Of a stretch of 19,116 nucleotides of DNA, positions 14,869-19,116 are shown in pieces. The stretch is from CAZMVY01 sp964569765. Lineage in GTDB: Bacteria > Planctomycetota > Phycisphaerae > UBA1845 > PWPN01. Under the pieces are notes generated by a model. That model made no database searches, was not told the DNA's origin, and was given only the letters and a program-made list of their open reading frames with translations. Numbering within the stretch: the first letter of the stretch is position 1; each line of letters starts with the position of its first letter. The stretch lies in assembly GCA_964569765.1 (NCBI GenBank), contig CAZMVY010000071.1:1-19116 (forward strand), written 5' to 3'. Position numbers and translations under genes: made by a program.

Positions 14869-14875
14869 TCCTCCT
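14869..14875 (-). promoter_or_regulatory. Ribosome binding site for the aldo/keto reductase
   Basis: AGGAGGA on the minus strand, four bases before the ATG at 14864. It shows the start is here and not further upstream within the repeat. Confidence 0.75.
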
Positions 14876-14884
14876 GGCTCGGAC

Positions 14885-14909
14885 GCCGCCTCGGAAAGGC
14901 CGCACTCCA
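14885..14909 (-). repeat. Palindromic intergenic repeat, copy 2
   Basis: On the minus strand this 25-bp unit matches copy 1 (7845-7869) at 23 positions. Its stem GCGGCCTT / GAGGCGGC keeps seven of eight pairs, counting one G-T wobble, around the same TCC loop. It lies between nagA and the aldo/keto reductase, 21 bases before the reductase start. Confidence 0.65.
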
Positions 14910-14920
14910 CACGGCATTGC

Positions 14921-16057
14921 CTACGCCCTCCAGACGATATGTCCCGCCTTGATCGTGAGCCGCACGTCCAGGTCGGGATCGAGCACGACCAGATCCGCGT
15001 CCTTGCCGACGGCCAGGATCCCTCGGCGGTACTTCCATGCGAGGATGCGGGCGGCATTGAGGCTCGCCATCTGCGCGGCCTGCTCCAGGCTCGCCCCGCC
15101 GTGCTGAATGATCGTCCGCAGCGCGCGGTCCATCGTGAGCGTGCTGCCGGCGAGCGTCTCCGGCGATCGGGCCAGGTACGCCCGCCCGTCGCGGACGATC
15201 ACCTGCTGGCCGGAGAAGTCATACGTCCCGTCGGGCTGGCCGGCGGCGCGGATCGCGTCGGTCACGAGCAGGATCTTGTCGTGTTTCTTGACTTTCAGAA
15301 GCAACTGAAGCATCGCCGGGTGCACGTGGACCGCGTCCGCGATGACTTCGACGAAGAGTTCATCGCGCAGGAGCGTGCCGGTGAGGATGCCCGGCTTGCG
15401 GTGGTGCATGCCGGACATCGCGTTGAAGATGTGTGTCACGCCGTCGAGGCCGTTGTCGATCGCCTCGGAGATCAGCTCGTAGCGGGCGTTCGAGTGCCCG
15501 ATCGACAGGTGCAGCGGTCGGTGCCGGGCCTTGCCCACCGCCGTCCTTGAGGACTCCACCATGGCCGCCGCCCGAAGGACCTCCATCGCGCCGGGCATCT
15601 CCGGGGCGATTGTCATAATCATGACCCACGGCCCGCCCACGGCCATCAGCTCGACAAAGGCCTCCTCGCTGGGCGGCCACATGTACTCGGGACGGATGGC
15701 CCCGTGCATCTGCGGGTTGAGGAACGGCCCTTCGAGGTGGATGCCTTCCAGAATCCGCGACGCCGGCGCGGCCTCGCAGTACTCGCGAAGCCGGCGGATG
15801 CACGCGTACATCTCTTCGCGGGGCTGCGCATAGATCGCCGCCACGATCGACGTCGTCCCGTGGCTGGCGTGGAACGCGCAAATCTCGTCGAACCCGCGCG
15901 GCTCGTCATCGGCGAAGTCGTAGCCCCGCCCGCCGTGGATGTGCACGTCGATGAATCCCGGCAGCACGTATTGCCCGCCAAGATCGATCCGCTCGGCCTC
16001 CTCCGGCACGCAGACATCGCGGCTCCGACCCATCTGCGAGATCCGGCCGTCGTTCAG
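14921..16057 (-). CDS. nagA: N-acetylglucosamine-6-phosphate deacetylase, 5' end lost in gap
   Basis: NagA removes the acetyl group from GlcNAc-6-phosphate to give glucosamine-6-phosphate in the cytoplasm, in the amino-sugar and cell-wall recycling pathways. Numbering from the first visible Met (16033, not necessarily the start): the amidohydrolase metal motif PGFIDVHIHGG (25-35), HLEGPF (99-104) with the metal-binding Glu, HLSIGHSN and THIFNAMSGMHH with metal or substrate His residues, DAVHVHP, and the catalytic Asp in LLVTDAIRAAG. The C-terminal GKDADLVVLDPD strand is typical of amidohydrolases. The frame stays open upstream (LNDGRISQ) into the N gap, and about 25-40 N-terminal residues, probably including the true start, are missing. 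With the sialidase-like gene nearby, it suggests use of acetylated amino sugars, or cell-wall recycling. Confidence 0.92.
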   Translation of the reverse strand: MNDGRISQMGRSRDVCVPEEAERIDLGGQYVLPGFIDVHIHGGRGYDFADDEPRGFDEICAFHASHGTTSIVAAIYAQPREEMYACIRRLREYCEAAPASRILEGIHLEGPFLNPQMHGAIRPEYMWPPSEEAFVELMAVGGPWVMIMTIAPEMPGAMEVLRAAAMVESSRTAVGKARHRPLHLSIGHSNARYELISEAIDNGLDGVTHIFNAMSGMHHRKPGILTGTLLRDELFVEVIADAVHVHPAMLQLLLKVKKHDKILLVTDAIRAAGQPDGTYDFSGQQVIVRDGRAYLARSPETLAGSTLTMDRALRTIIQHGGASLEQAAQMASLNAARILAWKYRRGILAVGKDADLVVLDPDLDVRLTIKAGHIVWRA

Positions 16058-16157
16058 NNNNNNNNNNNNNNNNNNNNNNNNNNNNNNNNNNNNNNNNNNN
16101 NNNNNNNNNNNNNNNNNNNNNNNNNNNNNNNNNNNNNNNNNNNNNNNNNNNNNNNNN
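16058..16157. other. Assembly gap (100 N)
   Basis: Exactly 100 undetermined bases, the conventional placeholder length, so the real distance is unknown. Both flanking genes, nagA to the left and the GH78 gene to the right, point away from the gap and run open into it, so their starts and the divergent promoter region lie inside. Confidence 0.98.
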
Positions 16158-18859
16158 TCGTAACGTTCGTTTCGTTCTGGGCCATCGCCGCGGAGGCCGC
16201 CATGTCCGCCGGAACCGACATGTCAATGACCGTAACCCGACTGCGATGCGAGTACCTGACCGACCCGGTCGGCATCGACGTCCCCCAGCCGCGCCTGTCG
16301 TGGATCCCGCGGGCGGACCGGCGGGGCGAGCGGCAGACCGCCTATCGGATCCTCGTCGCCGCCAGCGCAGAGAAGCTCGCGCAGGACGACGGCGATCTCT
16401 GGGACACCGGCGAGGTGGCGTCCGACCGGTCGATCCAGGTGCCGTACGAGGGCAAGCCCATGCGTTCCGGCCTCCGGGCGTACTGGAAGGTCCGCGTCTG
16501 GGATCGCGACGGGCGCGCGTCGCCGTGGAGCCCCGTCGCCTTCTGGGAGATGGGGCTACTCGCGCCGGACGACTGGAAGGCCAGGTGGATCTCGGCCGTC
16601 CCCTCGCAGGCAAAGCAGGCCCGCGCCCCCGCCGTGCCTGGTCCGCTCTTCCGCAAGGCGTTCACGCTGAACCAGCCGCTCCGGTCGGCACGGGCGTATG
16701 TCTGCGGCGTGGGGTACTGCGAGTTTCACCTGAACGGGCAGAAGGTGGGCGACCACGTCCTGGACCCGGCATTCACGCGGTATGACCGGCGAGTGCTGTA
16801 CGTGACATACGATGTCACGTCGCTCCTCAAGCCAGGCGCCAACGCCGCCGGCCTCATGCTCGGCAACGGCTGGTACAACATGTTCCTGCGATGCACGTGG
16901 GACTTCGACAAGGCCCCGTGGCGCAACGCCCCGGCCGTGATCGCGCAGATTCGCGTTGAGTACGCCGACGGAACATCGGAGGTGATCGGTACGGACGAGA
17001 CGTGGAAGGTCCGCGCGGGGCCGATCGTCTTCGACTGCATCCGCAGCGGCGAGACGTACGACGCCCGCCTCGAACGGACGGACTGGGACCGCCCGGAGTG
17101 CGACGAACGCGAATGGACGGCGGCGCACGTCGTGGACGGACCGAAGGGGGTGCTGTCCGCGCAGGAGATGCCGCCGATCCGGGTTACTGAGACGATCACG
17201 CCGGTCAAGAGCACGCGGGTCAGGCCGGGCGTGACCGTCTTCGACATGGGGCAGAACTTCGCGGGCTGGGCGCGGCTGAATGTCAGCGGGCCGGCGGGCG
17301 CGAAGGTGGTGCTGAAATACGGCGAGCGCCTCAATCCGGACGGCACCGTCTCCCAGAAGGAGATTGCCGCCCACGCCAAGGAGGGCGCCTTCCAGACCGA
17401 CACGTACGTCCTCAAAGGGCAGGGCGTGGAGGAGTGGGAGCCGCGCTTCGTCTACCACGGCTTCCAGTACGTCGAGGTGTCCGGCCTCGCGGACGGCGTC
17501 ACACTGCATGCGCTCCGCGGGCGCGTCGTTCACACGGCGTTCGAGCCGGCCGGGCGCTTCGAGTGCTCGAACGAGCTGTTGAACAAGATCCAGCGGGCGA
17601 CGCTGTGGTCGTATCGCAGTAACTACCACGGCTACCCGACCGACTGCCCGCACCGCGAAAAAAACGGCTGGACCGGCGACGGCCACTTTGCGGCGCAGCA
17701 GGCGATGTACAACTGGGACAACGCGGCCGCCTACACGAAGTGGATGGAGGACTTCCGGGACGAGCAGCGCGACAGCGGCGAACTGCCGGGAATCGTGCCG
17801 ACGAGCGGATGGGGCTACAAGTGGGGCAACGGCCCGGCGTGGGACAGCGCGTATTTCGTCATCCCGTGGCACCTGTACACATTCTACGGCGACACGCGCA
17901 TCCTCGAACATCACTACGACCGGATGAAGCGCTACGTGGACTACCTCACCAGCAAGGCCGACAAGGGCATCGTCTCGATCGGCCTGGGCGACTGGGTGCC
18001 GGCGACGGAGCGAACGCCCGAGGCGGTGACGTCCACCGGGTACTACTACTATGACGCCGCCCTCCTGTCGAAGATCGCCGGCCTGCTTGGCCGCCGGGAC
18101 GATGCCCTGAAGTACGCGGACCTCGCCGCGGGGATCCGCAGGGCGTTCAACGAGCAGTTCTTCGACCCCAAGACCGGGCAGTATGCCGGGGGCACGCAGA
18201 CGGCGCTGAGCTGCGCCCTGTTTCAGGGGCTCGTGGAGCCGGCGGACGTGCCGCGCGTCGTCGCCAATCTCGTGGCCAACGTCGAGCGCCGCGGCGGGCA
18301 CCTGGACACGGGCGTCCTGGGGGCGCTCTACATCCTGACGGTCCTCACCGACAACGGCCGGGCAGACGTAGCCTGGCGAATCGCGACGCAGACGACGTAT
18401 CCAAGCTGGGGCCTGTGGATGGAGCGCGGAGCGAACACGCTGTGGGAGGACTGGAAGGGCGAGGCCTCGCTGAATCACATTTTCTTCGGCGACATCAGTG
18501 CGTGGTTCTACAAGGCGCTGGCGGGGATCAACGTCGATCCGGAGCAGCCCGGCTTCCGCCACATCATCATCCGCCCGCACATTCTCGGCGACCTCACCTA
18601 CGCGAGGGGCGAATACGAGTCGATCCGTGGGCGGATCGTCAGCGGCTGGGCGATCCGCGACGGCGTGCTGTCTTTGGATGTGACCATCCCGGTCAACAGC
18701 ACGGCGACCGTCTACGTCCCCGCCGCCGAGAAGGAAAAGGTTACGGAGGGCGGCAAGCCCGCCGAGACCTCGGAAGGCGTGCGGTTCCTGCGCACCGAGG
18801 AGGGCTGCGCGGTCTATGACGTGCAGTCGGGGGATTACCGATTTGCCGTCAGGCGGTGA
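16158..18859 (+). CDS. GH78 alpha-L-rhamnosidase, N-terminus possibly in gap
   Basis: This enzyme hydrolyses terminal alpha-L-rhamnose from plant polysaccharides, glycosides or bacterial glycans with inversion. Counting from the first visible ATG (16202) gives 885 residues. Order: N-terminal Ig-like domain (LRCEYLTDPVGIDVPQPRLSW), a bacterial rhamnosidase N-terminal jelly-roll (FRKAFTL, YCEFHLNGQKVGD, LMLGNGWY), a second beta domain (FDMGQNFAGWARL), the (alpha/alpha)6 catalytic domain and a C-terminal beta domain. D481, E486 and D493 in DCPHREKNGWTGD have the same spacing as D567/E572/D579 of Bacillus RhaB, and E749 in LWEDW fits its E841. The frame is open upstream of 16202 into the gap, reading VTFVSFWAIAAEAAMSAG, which looks like the end of a signal peptide, so the true start is probably in the gap and the protein secreted. 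Confidence 0.93.
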
Positions 18860-18877
18860 CCGCGGCGAGCGCGCCGG

Positions 18878-19116
18878 TCAGGCCGATTCGGGAAGCTCAA
18901 AGCGGTAGCCGATCTCGCGGATGGTCCGGATGAACGCGGGACGCTGCGGGTCGGGCTCGATCTTGTTGCGCAGCGTATTGATGCACCGATCGACGCTGCG
19001 CGTGGTCACGAACACGTCGTAGCCCCAGACGGAGCGGAGGATGTCGTCGCGGCTGAGGGCGCGGCCGACGCGACTGACCATGTACGCGAGAAGGTCGAAC
19101 TCCTTGGGCGTCAGCG
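18878..19116 (-). CDS. Response regulator, OmpR/PhoB-type winged-helix DNA-binding domain (partial)
   Basis: The visible C-terminal 78 residues are a complete OmpR/PhoB trans_reg_C winged helix: LTPKEFDLLAYM, then GRALSRDDILRSVWGYD, the recognition helix TRSVDRCINTLRNKIE and the wing PAFIRTIREIGYRFEL. Such regulators are activated by phosphorylation of an N-terminal receiver domain by a sensor kinase, then bind DNA as dimers. The receiver domain, if present, lies beyond the right edge of the window, so the ATG at 19081 is internal and not the start. It ends convergently 18 bases from the GH78 gene. Whether it controls the neighbouring glycan genes cannot be seen here. Confidence 0.93.
   Translation of the reverse strand, partial: LTPKEFDLLAYMVSRVGRALSRDDILRSVWGYDVFVTTRSVDRCINTLRNKIEPDPQRPAFIRTIREIGYRFELPESA

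Noticed and set aside
15704..16201. Extension of the GH78 frame leftward through the N gap
   Set aside because: The Ns are artificially read as open and the left part is antisense to nagA; the real start must be in or just right of the gap.
1..19116. CRISPR array, tRNA or rRNA genes
   Set aside because: No regularly spaced repeats, cloverleaf-like segments or conserved rRNA stretches were seen; this was a reading by eye and a tRNAscan/Infernal run would be decisive.

Overview
The window is high-GC bacterial DNA (GC-rich third codon positions, long antisense shadow frames) with one 100-base N gap, so it is probably a scaffold from a draft or metagenome assembly. Several traits suggest a carbohydrate-degrading Planctomycetota-like or other PVC-group bacterium: a dense set of secreted glycoside hydrolases, Tat-exported enzymes, an AmmeMemoRadiSam cassette and short GC-rich intergenic repeats. 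This placement is an inference; there is no rRNA or other firm phylogenetic marker to read.

Layout. (1) 17-1189, minus: a phage terminase large subunit with an intact ATPase part. Its nuclease part breaks off after the first acidic motif, inside a patch of dispersed intergenic-type repeats, so it looks like a prophage remnant. (2) 1493-5106, plus: a small acyl carrier protein one base away from arginyl-tRNA synthetase (GTG start), then a class III sirtuin and a CYTH-domain protein. These are housekeeping-type genes. (3) 5260-9156, plus: the most interesting block. It holds a fused Memo-AMMECR1 protein with a signal peptide, a DUF362 protein with a Tat signal, and an AmmeMemoRadiSam-type radical SAM enzyme with a Tat signal. 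All three look exported, so an uncharacterised protein- or metabolite-modifying system may work outside the cytoplasm. (4) 9232-13889, plus: a secreted four-Asp-box sialidase-like protein and a 1143-residue secreted clan GH-A glycoside hydrolase with a GATase1-like N-terminal domain. (5) 13905-16057, minus: an aldo/keto reductase and N-acetylglucosamine-6-phosphate deacetylase (nagA), whose start is lost in the N gap. (6) 16158-18859, plus: a GH78 alpha-L-rhamnosidase, probably also missing its first residues in the gap. (7) 18878-19116, minus: the DNA-binding end of an OmpR/PhoB-type response regulator cut by the window edge.

How they may work together. The block from 9232 to 18859 reads as a glycan-use region: extracellular removal of sialic acid-like, beta-linked and rhamnose residues, with nagA feeding amino-sugar phosphate into central metabolism and an AKR acting on released sugars or aldehydes. 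A palindromic 25-bp repeat occurs upstream of both the radical SAM gene and the AKR gene in the same orientation relative to each, between co-directional genes, and deserves a genome-wide look.
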